A stretch of 16,784 nucleotides of DNA. Source: Lachnospiraceae bacterium (lineage in GTDB: Bacteria > Bacillota_A > Clostridia > Lachnospirales > Lachnospiraceae). How positions within the stretch are numbered: position 1 is the stretch's first letter; every line of letters begins with the position of its first letter. The position numbers and the translations under genes are program-made. Shown here one piece after another: positions 1-6,576 of the stretch. The notes below the pieces were generated by a model that made no database searches, had not been told where the DNA came from, and worked only from the letters and a program-made list of their open reading frames with translations. The stretch lies in assembly GCA_017613595.1 (NCBI GenBank), contig JAGADM010000016.1:1-16784 (forward strand). The letters run 5' to 3'.

Positions 1-77
1 GTAAAAACAAGCTTTTCCGCAGCCCACGAATGTTGCATCCCAACTGCTTCGCAGAGAAAAACTCTCGCTTAACACGC

Positions 78-112
78 AAAAAGTCCTTGACAGAATTGCT
101 TCTGTCAAGGAC
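78..112 (-). terminator. Terminator hairpin of the T-box leader
   Basis: On the minus strand a perfect 13-bp stem (arms at 100-112 and 83-95, GTCCTTGACAGAA-type arms) closes a 4-nt loop and is followed by a run of five T (plus-strand A at 78-82). It lies just downstream of the T-box motif at 126-139, exactly where the terminator of a transcription-attenuating T-box belongs. It would form when charged tRNA cannot stabilise the antiterminator. Confidence 0.95.
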
Positions 113-363
113 GAATAAAATCATTCGCGGTGCCACCTTGATTCACGGAATTTACCGTGCTCTCTGCAGGATACCATCATATCCCCGGCAAGTTACGCCT
201 GCCTGCGCGTCGCAGAATACTCCGGGATAACCCGTTTGACTGCGCCCTCAGCGGTCCATTTGACAATGTGTTTCTTGCCTGATTCTCATCCTCGCAGGCT
301 CTCTGTAAAGGCATCGTTGCCGTTATCTCCGCTTCAACGGTTTTCGCTTTATGCAATTTTCAA
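78..363 (-). promoter_or_regulatory. T-box riboswitch leader, predicted tRNA-Trp specific
   Basis: This leader RNA senses uncharged tRNA and controls the next minus-strand gene, which starts beyond position 1. Seen directly: the conserved T-box motif AAGGTGGCACCGCG at 139-126; the Stem I AGAGAG element at 304-299; an apical GCCTG/CAGGC hairpin with a GATG loop element at 299-277; and a Stem III-like GGATA/TATCC hairpin before the T-box. The specifier region reads AATGGACCGCTGAG. In known T-boxes the specifier codon directly precedes ACC, which gives TGG (Trp) at 258-256. The antiterminator bulge reads TGGC, which would pair with a GCCA acceptor end, and bacterial tRNA-Trp has discriminator G73. 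An Asn reading (AAT) would also fit G73 but puts the codon out of register. The target is probably a Trp biosynthesis, uptake or tRNA-charging gene, but it cannot be seen here. Confidence 0.93.
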
Positions 364-368
364 TCGTG

Positions 369-397
369 ATTATAGCAATCCGTTCCGCAATCGTCAA
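369..397 (-). promoter_or_regulatory. Sigma-A promoter of the T-box leader
   Basis: TTGACG (397-392) and a perfect TATAAT (374-369) are separated by 17 bp. The predicted start near 362 makes a leader of about 285 nt, normal for a T-box. The promoter begins only about 40 bp after the ilvB stop codon, and I see no intrinsic terminator with a T-run between them. Read-through from ilvB into the leader is therefore possible. Confidence 0.9.
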
Positions 398-437
398 CGG
401 AAAATAATTACGCATTTCGCCGGGAATACCCGCCTGT

Positions 438-2120
438 TTACGAATCCATGGCTCCGACGATCGCTCCCGAAGTCCAGAGGCTGTCCTCCGTCCGGAGTTC
501 ACACACGACTACCGCGGGTCCCTTTCTCGTAAACACGTCGCGGAGCACTTCCTCGGCTTCCGCTTTGGTCCGTACGCGGTATCCGGGAATACCCATCGCT
601 TCCGCGATCCGTACGTAATCGGGGCCGCCCGGAAGTTCGGTTTCGTAGAAACGGTCATCACAGAACATGTGCTGCCACTGATGCACCAGTCCGAGCGCGT
701 GATTATCAAAAACGATATCGATGATCGGAAGTCCGTAACGGGCCACCGTCGTAAGTTCATTCATATTCATACGGAAACAGCCGTCCCCGGTGATATTGAT
801 CACCTTTTCCCCGGGGCAGGCAAATGCAGCGCCGATCGCCGCAGGCAGTCCGTAACCCATCGTACCGAGTCCGCCAGAGGTTAAAAAACGATGCGGCTTC
901 GTTACGCAATAATTGCGCGCCATCCACATTTGATGCTGTCCTACATCTGTAGAAAGAATTGCGTTCCCGGCTGTGATCCGGTCGATCAGCATCGCAAGAT
1001 ACGTTCCGCTCAGCTCGTTTCCGGAGCCCGGCTCAAAGAGACGAAGTCCTTCCGCGCGGTCCTGCTCACGCAGCTCGCACATCCGCTTCATCCACTCTCC
1101 GTGGTCCTTCTTCAGGATATAGGATTGATAGCCTGCGAGGCTCTCCTTCACATCGCCGAGAATCCACGCGTCCACATGGACATTCTTATTCACTTCGGCC
1201 GCATCAAGATCGATCTGACAGATCTTCGCGTTCGGAAGCCATTCCGCGTTGCCGCCGGTTACACGCTCGCTGAAGCGTACGCCGAGCGCCAGAACGCAGT
1301 CGCTCTCACGAAGCGCCGTGTTAGCAGCTTTCGTGCCGTGCTGTCCTACCATGCCGAGGTAACGGCAGCCGCTGCCCGGATAGGCGCTCTTGCCCATCAG
1401 TGTCTCGCATACGGGTGCGTCGAGATGATCCGCAAGCGCAGCAATCTCCTCCTCCGCGCCTGCTGCCACCGCACCGCCGCCGGTCAGTATTACGGGGCGT
1501 TCCGCCGAGGCAACGATTTCCCAGAGTTTCTTCGCGTCGCCGCGCTCCTGCTGCGCGGACTTCTTCTTATCGGAATGTCCGTACGCGCGCCGGCAGGACG
1601 CGAGATACTCTTCCTCGCTGAGTTCCGCCTGCGTGACATCCTTCGCGATATCCACAAGAACCGGTCCCTTACGTCCGCTTCCCGCAATCCGGAACGCTCT
1701 CATCAGCGTACCGGGCAGTTCGTGAACGTCTTTTATGAGGAAATTATGCTTTGTGATCGGAAGCGTGATACCGAAAATATCCACCTCCTGGAAACTGTCC
1801 TTTCCGATGGAATCCACGGCCACATTACAGGTGATGGCAACCACGGGGACACTGTCCATCATCGCGGTCGCGATACCGGTAACCAGATTGGTCGCTCCGG
1901 GACCGCTTGTCGCCATGCAGACGCCGGTTTTTCCGCTCGCTCTCGCGTATCCGTCGGCAGCATGACAGGCACCCTGTTCATGCGCCGTCAACACATGACG
2001 GATCCCGTGATCGCGGCACAACGCGTCATACAGCGCGAGATTGGTCGCTCCGGGATACCCGAATACCGTATCCGTACCCTGTTCATGAAGACATCGGATT
2101 ACTATTTCCGCTCCGGTCAT
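438..2120 (-). CDS. ilvB: Acetolactate synthase, large (catalytic) subunit
   Basis: This TPP enzyme condenses pyruvate with pyruvate or 2-oxobutyrate, the first common step of Val/Leu/Ile synthesis, in the cytoplasm. The 560 residues match the family length. The N-terminal TPP domain has the catalytic glutamate in TAHEQGA (E48) and SGPGATN (72-78). QEVDIFGITLPITKHNF (111-127) is typical of the biosynthetic enzyme. A central domain follows, then the C-terminal TPP domain with GDG (445-447) and N473 as Mg-TPP ligands and the QWQ motif with W482. Start: ATG preceded by GGAGAAAGG. One small oddity is FGYPGATN where most relatives have YPGGA. No small regulatory subunit (ilvN) lies next to it on the right; the left neighbour is outside the window. 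It follows capA by 102 bp with no obvious promoter of its own, so it may be read from the capA promoter. Confidence 0.93.
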   Translation of the reverse strand: MTGAEIVIRCLHEQGTDTVFGYPGATNLALYDALCRDHGIRHVLTAHEQGACHAADGYARASGKTGVCMATSGPGATNLVTGIATAMMDSVPVVAITCNVAVDSIGKDSFQEVDIFGITLPITKHNFLIKDVHELPGTLMRAFRIAGSGRKGPVLVDIAKDVTQAELSEEEYLASCRRAYGHSDKKKSAQQERGDAKKLWEIVASAERPVILTGGGAVAAGAEEEIAALADHLDAPVCETLMGKSAYPGSGCRYLGMVGQHGTKAANTALRESDCVLALGVRFSERVTGGNAEWLPNAKICQIDLDAAEVNKNVHVDAWILGDVKESLAGYQSYILKKDHGEWMKRMCELREQDRAEGLRLFEPGSGNELSGTYLAMLIDRITAGNAILSTDVGQHQMWMARNYCVTKPHRFLTSGGLGTMGYGLPAAIGAAFACPGEKVINITGDGCFRMNMNELTTVARYGLPIIDIVFDNHALGLVHQWQHMFCDDRFYETELPGGPDYVRIAEAMGIPGYRVRTKAEAEEVLRDVFTRKGPAVVVCELRTEDSLWTSGAIVGAMDS

Positions 2121-2133
2121 GGAATTCCTTTCT

Positions 2134-2213
2134 CCGGGCAGATGCCCGGCTTCTGTACCGTAAGCCGTTTCCGGCTCATTTATCTCATTAAGTCCGCCTT
2201 CCGGCTCGCCGGA
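2134..2213 (-). other. Three consecutive stem-loops in the capA-ilvB spacer
   Basis: The 102-bp spacer holds three short perfect inverted repeats: TCCGGC/GCCGGA at 2200-2213; AGCCG/CGGCT around a GAAA-type tetraloop on the minus strand at 2163-2176; and CCGGGCA/TGCCCGG at 2134-2149. The last touches the ilvB Shine-Dalgarno region. None has a T-run, so they are not classical terminators. RNA processing or translational control are possible roles, but this is inference. Confidence 0.45.
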
Positions 2214-2222
2214 CCGACCCGC

Positions 2223-3638
2223 CTACCGGCTCTTCGACTCATCGACGGTCGACCAGTCGACAACCTTGATATGGTCGCCCCACAGCTGCGCGGCGAGTTT
2301 CTCCATACGCGCTCTTGAGAAGCCTTTGCCGTCGCCGAACTTCAGACAGCCGTGTTCGCTTGCGAGCGCGTCAGAATAGTCCTGCAGAGCATATACCGTA
2401 AAATGACACCGCGAACGGAACCGTGATCCGTCGTAGTTATAATGGTTTACAAGCGGAATGATCGTACTTTCCTTGATGTATTTGGTGTCGCCGTCTTTAT
2501 AGAACTCGACATACGCCATACCCTCAAGCTCACAGTCTGCACTTTTGAAGATCGAAAGGAAGTTGCCGAGCGAATAATAAACCGGCATCTTTCCGCCGTC
2601 GGGACGGGTCACGATCTCCATCGGTTCGCATATATGCGGATGTGCACCAATCACGACATCGACACCGTATTCCGCGAATTTCTTCGTCCACTCTTTCTGG
2701 TAAGAGGAAACGGAAAGCGAATACTCCGTTCCCCAGTGGGGAAATACGACCACGAAATCGGCCAGTTCCTTAGCCCGCTCAACATCTTTCTTCACTCTGG
2801 ACGCTTCCAGAACATCAACCGAATACGGTGCTTCTTTGAGTGCCGTGGTGAGGTTGAGTCCGTAAGTGTAATTGAGAAGAGCGATCTTGATTCCGTACTT
2901 CTCGACAACACGGATTCTCTCCTGGTCTTCCGCACTGTCATGCATACCGACAACGGTCATTTCCGGATACTTCTTCCAGAACTCCATAGTAGCCTGAATT
3001 GCTTTGTATCCGTGGTCAGACGAGTGGTTGGTCGCGCTCGTGACAATATTGAAGCCGGCCTTCATGAATTCCTCTGCCGCTTCATAGGGGGTGTTGAATG
3101 TCGAATACCCGTGATAGGAACCCCAGCGGGTTCTTGTCCCGATATACTGCTGCTCGGATTCGGATCCGATGTAACCGCCGTCACCGCCGAGTACGGTTTC
3201 CTGGTTAATGGCGGCGAAATCCGCCATTCTTACATAAGGTTCAACATTATCGTAATAGCCTTTGAAACTGAACTTGCCGTCACCGAGATTACCGTCATCG
3301 AGAATATCCCAGTCAAAAAGGTTATCCCCTACCGCCACGAGCGAAACGACTTTCGGCATCGGGGTCGGCGTCGGTGTGGGGGTCGGCGTATTGGTCGGCG
3401 TCAGGGTGGGAACCGGCATATCCGTCAGTTTCACAATCTTGGTCGGTGCATCCGGGGTTCCGCTGATATCTCCTCCGGACGGCTTGCTGCGGTTCTTCCA
3501 ATGGCTTCCGATTACCCATACTAAGCATCCCAGGATTAGAACGGCCGCGGCTCCGATCAGCACTTTTCTGCGCTGACGGTTCCTTCTCTTCTTCTCCTGA
3601 TAGGCTTTACGAAGTCTTTCATATTCTTTACGATCCAA
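2223..3638 (-). CDS. CapA-family (PGA_cap) membrane-anchored metallophosphatase-like protein
   Basis: 471 residues. A basic N-terminus (1-25) is followed by one membrane helix (about 26-45), then a Pro/Thr linker (75-95) and an extracytoplasmic CapA domain. Motifs typical of CapA/PgsA proteins, which share the calcineurin-like fold, are VAVGDNLF (101-108), NQET (145-148), ATNHSSDHG (202-210), FPHWGTEY (299-306), GAHPH (331-335) and SLGNF. Family members are linked to poly-gamma-glutamate or other capsule synthesis, but many stand alone, as here, with no capB/capC neighbours, so the substrate is unknown. The start is TTG (3638-3636), chosen because GGAGGT lies about 6 nt upstream and the next Met (residue 74) would remove the membrane anchor. 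A promoter lies at 3691-3720. Confidence 0.88.
   Translation of the reverse strand: MDRKEYERLRKAYQEKKRRNRQRRKVLIGAAAVLILGCLVWVIGSHWKNRSKPSGGDISGTPDAPTKIVKLTDMPVPTLTPTNTPTPTPTPTPMPKVVSLVAVGDNLFDWDILDDGNLGDGKFSFKGYYDNVEPYVRMADFAAINQETVLGGDGGYIGSESEQQYIGTRTRWGSYHGYSTFNTPYEAAEEFMKAGFNIVTSATNHSSDHGYKAIQATMEFWKKYPEMTVVGMHDSAEDQERIRVVEKYGIKIALLNYTYGLNLTTALKEAPYSVDVLEASRVKKDVERAKELADFVVVFPHWGTEYSLSVSSYQKEWTKKFAEYGVDVVIGAHPHICEPMEIVTRPDGGKMPVYYSLGNFLSIFKSADCELEGMAYVEFYKDGDTKYIKESTIIPLVNHYNYDGSRFRSRCHFTVYALQDYSDALASEHGCLKFGDGKGFSRARMEKLAAQLWGDHIKVVDWSTVDESKSR
3354..3416 (-). repeat. Pro-Thr dipeptide repeat tract in the CapA linker
   Basis: Residues 75-95 of the CapA protein are almost purely alternating Pro and Thr, encoded by a low-complexity run that reads as GGTCGGCGT-like units on the plus strand. 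Such linkers usually span the cell wall. The DNA could gain or lose 6-bp units by slippage without a frameshift. Confidence 0.8.
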
Positions 3639-3690
3639 AACTTACCTCCTTCGGAATTCGCATTCCGGAGTTCTCTTCATATTCAATGCT

Positions 3691-3720
3691 ATTTTAATAC
3701 TTTACTAAACTTCCGTGCAA
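3691..3720 (-). promoter_or_regulatory. Predicted promoter of capA
   Basis: TTGCAC (3720-3715) and TAAAAT (3696-3691) are separated by 18 bp on the minus strand. They lie about 40 bp upstream of the capA ribosome binding site. A short hairpin (CGGAAT/ATTCCG, 3652-3667) sits in the leader just before that site. Confidence 0.65.
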
Positions 3721-3773
3721 ACTTCAAGCCCCTGTTATCAGACTGTCAATATACAGGAGATACCGCCAAATAG

Positions 3774-3809
3774 AAAAAAGTGCAAAAAACTTCAAAAAAA
3801 GTTGAAAAA
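3774..3809. promoter_or_regulatory. Phased A-tracts (predicted bent DNA / UP element) upstream of pilT
   Basis: Four runs of 5-7 A occur at 3774-3779, 3784-3789, 3794-3800 and 3805-3809. Their starts are spaced 10, 10 and 11 bp, one helical turn apart. A-tracts in phase with the helix are known to produce intrinsic curvature. They lie roughly at -40 to -76 from the inferred pilT transcription start, where an UP element contacts the RNA polymerase alpha subunits. Confidence 0.7.
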
Positions 3810-3834
3810 CCATATACCATTTTCCGAAATAATA

Positions 3835-3843
3835 TGCTACAAT
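3835..3843 (+). promoter_or_regulatory. Extended -10 promoter of pilT
   Basis: TGCTACAAT (TGn plus TACAAT) ends at 3843, about 45 bp before the start codon. At the usual spacing there is no good -35 hexamer. This fits an extended -10 promoter helped by the A-rich upstream DNA. The transcription start would be near 3850. Confidence 0.6.
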
Positions 3844-3888
3844 AGTTTAGTCAGTAAAAAACCACTACTATTTCAGGAGGGGATAGCA

Positions 3889-4944
3889 ATGACTTTCGCA
3901 GAACTGTTGGAGATGGCTACCGACATAAACTGTTCGGATATCCACATCACTGTCGGAACTTCGCTTGCCTTGAGAAGGTTCGGTGAACTCCGTATTTTGG
4001 AACCCGCACCCAGTGCCGAGGAATCCAAGCAAATGATTTATTCAATCCTTAGCGAGGACCAGCGCAGATTTGTCGATGCCGGCAACGACCTTGATGTCGG
4101 TGTTATGCTTCCGGACGGACGCCGTATCCGTGCCAACGTTTATCATCAGCGTAACAACCTTGCATGCAGCATTCGTATTCTTGAGCAGAACATTCCTTCC
4201 TTTGCAGAACTCGGTCTTCCCAATGCAATCAAGGATATGGCTGAGACGCCCCGCGGACTTGTACTCGTAACCGGTCCTACCGGAAGCGGTAAGTCCACGA
4301 CTCTTGCTTCGATGGTTGCTTACATCAACAAGACCCGCGCCCGTCACATTATCACGATTGAGGACCCGATCGAGTATGTATACCCTTACAACAAGGCTAT
4401 GATCCATCAGCGTGAGGTAGGCCGTGATGTAGATAACTTCTCATCCGCTCTGCGTTCCGCACTCCGTGAGGACCCTGATATCATCCTTGTAGGTGAGATG
4501 CGTGACTTCGAAACGATTCAGGCCGCTATCAGCGCAGCTGAGACCGGACACCTCGTTCTTTCCACCCTGCACACGACTTCCGCAGCGCAGACGATTGAGC
4601 GTATCATCGACGCGTGCCCGCTTGAAGGCCGTGACCAGATCCGTAACCAGTTCTCGAACGTAATCCGCGGTGTATTCACACAGCAGCTGCTTCAGAGAAG
4701 CGACGGACAGGGTCGTGTACTTGCATCCGAGGTTATGATCGGAACTCCTGCTATCACGAACCTGATTCGTGAGAACAAGACCCTGCAGATTCCTGCAATG
4801 ATGCAGGCAGGCCGCAGCGCCGGAATGCGTACCATGAACGACGACCTTGCGAACCTGATCCGTCAGGAACTCATCACCAAGGAAGAGGGCTACAAGGTAT
4901 CTCCCGATGCATCCGCTCTCAGAAAGATCCTTGCAGGTACCTGA
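3889..4944 (+). CDS. pilT: Type IV pilus retraction ATPase PilT
   Basis: 351 residues, the usual PilT size. A hexameric cytoplasmic ATPase of this family disassembles pilin from the pilus base and powers twitching, adhesion or DNA uptake. Seen: an N-terminal PAS-like domain starting with SDIHITVG (16-23); Walker A GPTGSGKST (129-137); Asp box ITIEDPIEY; Walker B IILVGEMRD (198-206); His box STLHTTSA (225-232); and AITNLIRE (288-295), close to the AIRNLIRE motif that separates PilT from the PilB extension ATPase. Start: ATG at 3889 with AGGAGGGG 6 nt upstream. The frame stays open to 3715 but that stretch has no support. No pilB, pilC, pilin or prepilin peptidase gene is nearby, so it is an orphan. 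Arg codons are visibly biased to CGT, which suggests good expression. Confidence 0.93.
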   Translation: MTFAELLEMATDINCSDIHITVGTSLALRRFGELRILEPAPSAEESKQMIYSILSEDQRRFVDAGNDLDVGVMLPDGRRIRANVYHQRNNLACSIRILEQNIPSFAELGLPNAIKDMAETPRGLVLVTGPTGSGKSTTLASMVAYINKTRARHIITIEDPIEYVYPYNKAMIHQREVGRDVDNFSSALRSALREDPDIILVGEMRDFETIQAAISAAETGHLVLSTLHTTSAAQTIERIIDACPLEGRDQIRNQFSNVIRGVFTQQLLQRSDGQGRVLASEVMIGTPAITNLIRENKTLQIPAMMQAGRSAGMRTMNDDLANLIRQELITKEEGYKVSPDASALRKILAGT

Positions 4945-4970
4945 TCGAATTAAACAATTTAAGGCCAATA

Positions 4971-5000
4971 AAATCCCCGGAGAAACCTCCGGGGATTTTT
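4971..5000. terminator. Bidirectional terminator between pilT and the nucleotidase gene
   Basis: A 12-bp perfect stem (4971-4982 with 4987-4998, CCCCGGAG/CTCCGGGG core) closes a 4-nt AAAC loop and runs into TTTTT on the plus strand. On the minus strand the same stem is followed by TTTTATT. It can therefore serve both convergent units. Confidence 0.9.
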
Positions 5001-5018
5001 GATGTCTTTTTTCTAAGC

Positions 5019-5046
5019 TGCGGCAGTTCCGCCGCATAGTTTTTTT
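5019..5046 (+). terminator. Second plus-strand terminator hairpin
   Basis: TGCGGC/GCCGCA (5019-5024 and 5031-5036) with a 6-nt loop is followed by TAG and seven T (5040-5046). It lies about 20 bp after the first terminator and would act as a back-up stop for pilT transcripts. Confidence 0.7.
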
Positions 5047-5090
5047 GATAAATCTTCTACCGCGGAATCGTAATCCGGCCGCAATCCGTC

Positions 5091-6557
5091 TTACTCGAGA
5101 ATCGTAATCCGTCCGTCGACCTTCGCATCGAGTCCGTTGTTGGTCGCGAAGTACTCTTCGATGATGTTGTTCACGGAAGTCGCCACAACGCGCGGCTTCA
5201 TGTTGGCCTTCACCTCTTCGAGCGGAACGCCGAAGAACTCATCGAAATTATTGTAGTGATATGCCTGGATGCCGAGCTTGATCCGCATGTCATCGGTAAT
5301 CTCTTCGCCCTTAAAGGTAAACGATTCGATTGTGTGTGTCGACTTTCGATACGTTACCCTTAAAGCGCTTGAGATCTGATAAAACTCGGTCTCGCCGACC
5401 CACGCCTCATCCCGGAACAGATGTTGGAAAATCCGACGGATCTGTGCGCCGGTCACCTCGACCATATACAGGTTATCGTCGAACGGCGTGTTCTCCACCA
5501 TATCCTGGTACTCAATGACCGGTCCGAGTTCCTTCTTACGGATGCTGCCCGAACCGAACATCATAACGTCGTAGCTTGCCTCCCACGCCATCAGGTCGGC
5601 GTAGAGGTTGCCCATCTCGGTCTCCTGCTCGCGGCTCGGATGCGTCAGCTTGCGCGCCCAGCGCGTCACGACGCGTTTGTATTTGCTGTCGGTCTTCGTG
5701 CGGTAGCTGTCGATCAGCTCTTCCATGACCTCGTCCTTCGGAGCGGTATCCTCGTTGATCGGAATCGAGCGCCATTTCCAGTCTTCGATAACCTTCTTCT
5801 CGGTATCATACTGCAGGTCGAAACGCCCGATCACCCCCGTGCCGGTACCTGCCTGTACGATTGGAATGCCGTTCACCACATCGGCCTTGTCCATAAAGGT
5901 ATGCGAGTGTCCTCCGATGATCAGATTCACGCCCCAGTCGGGGTCAAGCATCTCGGCAAGCTTGCGGTCATTTTCGTAGCCGATATGCGTCAGCAGAATC
6001 GTCATATCGGTGCGGACGGTACGGTAGTTGTCGCAGATGATGCCGACTTCCTTCGCAGCCGATTCGAGATCGATAAACGTACCGATGATTTTCTCGGAAC
6101 GCGTGGACGCAAGCACCTCCTCGGTCAGAATACCAATGAACATGATGCGCATACCTCCGACATCAATGTTGATGTACGGGGTAAATACGCGCGCGTTATT
6201 CATCGTAATGAAAAGGTTCGCGTTCACAATCGGGAACTTGGCGCATTTTTCCAGGAAAAGCAGGTGGGCAAATCCGTAGTCAACCTCGTGGTTTCCGATT
6301 GTCGCGATATCCGGATTCAGATTGTTCATCAGATCGATCGTAGAGAGTCCCTGGTACTCGGAGTCAATGACCGAGCCCCGGAACATGTCGCCCGCGATGG
6401 CGTAGATGACATTTTCCTTCTCCCTGCGGACCTTTCCGACATAACCGGCGAGCCGTGTCAGACCGCCGGTCTCCTTCCCATCGGTTTCCTTCGGCAGAAA
6501 ATCGCCGTGCAGGTCGTTCGAGTGCAAAATCGTCAGTTTCTTAATACTGTCACTCAT
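5091..6557 (-). CDS. 5'-nucleotidase-family metallophosphoesterase, cytoplasmic form
   Basis: 488 residues with the two-domain layout of the UshA/5'-nucleotidase family. The N-terminal calcineurin-like domain shows all metal-binding motifs: NDLHG (D15, H17), AGDMF (D57), GNHE (N89, H90), THIG (H191) and GGHSH (H217, H219). The C-terminal substrate-binding domain (about 310-470) has MGNLYADLM, FGSGSIR (where relatives have NSGGIR) and YQISSALRVTY. The family hydrolyses nucleotides, nucleotide sugars or cyclic nucleotides, and the substrate cannot be told here. There is no signal peptide, unlike UshA or CpdB, so it should act in the cytoplasm like B. subtilis YunD. Start: ATG after TGGAGTG. It lies 19 bp after the lipoprotein gene, in the same transcription unit, and ends before the shared terminator. 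Confidence 0.9.
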   Translation of the reverse strand: MSDSIKKLTILHSNDLHGDFLPKETDGKETGGLTRLAGYVGKVRREKENVIYAIAGDMFRGSVIDSEYQGLSTIDLMNNLNPDIATIGNHEVDYGFAHLLFLEKCAKFPIVNANLFITMNNARVFTPYINIDVGGMRIMFIGILTEEVLASTRSEKIIGTFIDLESAAKEVGIICDNYRTVRTDMTILLTHIGYENDRKLAEMLDPDWGVNLIIGGHSHTFMDKADVVNGIPIVQAGTGTGVIGRFDLQYDTEKKVIEDWKWRSIPINEDTAPKDEVMEELIDSYRTKTDSKYKRVVTRWARKLTHPSREQETEMGNLYADLMAWEASYDVMMFGSGSIRKKELGPVIEYQDMVENTPFDDNLYMVEVTGAQIRRIFQHLFRDEAWVGETEFYQISSALRVTYRKSTHTIESFTFKGEEITDDMRIKLGIQAYHYNNFDEFFGVPLEEVKANMKPRVVATSVNNIIEEYFATNNGLDAKVDGRITILE

Positions 6558-6576
6558 AAATCACTCCAGAAGTTTA

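Noticed and set aside
1..38. Minus-strand ATG at 38-36 opening a frame to the window edge (MQHSWAAEKL)
   Set aside because: It lies about 40 nt after the T-box terminator, where the regulated gene might begin, but there is no Shine-Dalgarno sequence and only 12 codons are visible. Not enough to call a gene.
397..437. Possible terminator directly after ilvB (CGGG/CCCG, 421-432)
   Set aside because: Only four base pairs and no T-run, so it is not a credible terminator.
891..2318. 475-codon plus-strand open frame across ilvB
   Set aside because: Antisense to a clear enzyme gene, low-complexity Arg/Leu-rich translation, no ribosome binding site. A shadow of GC-rich codon usage.
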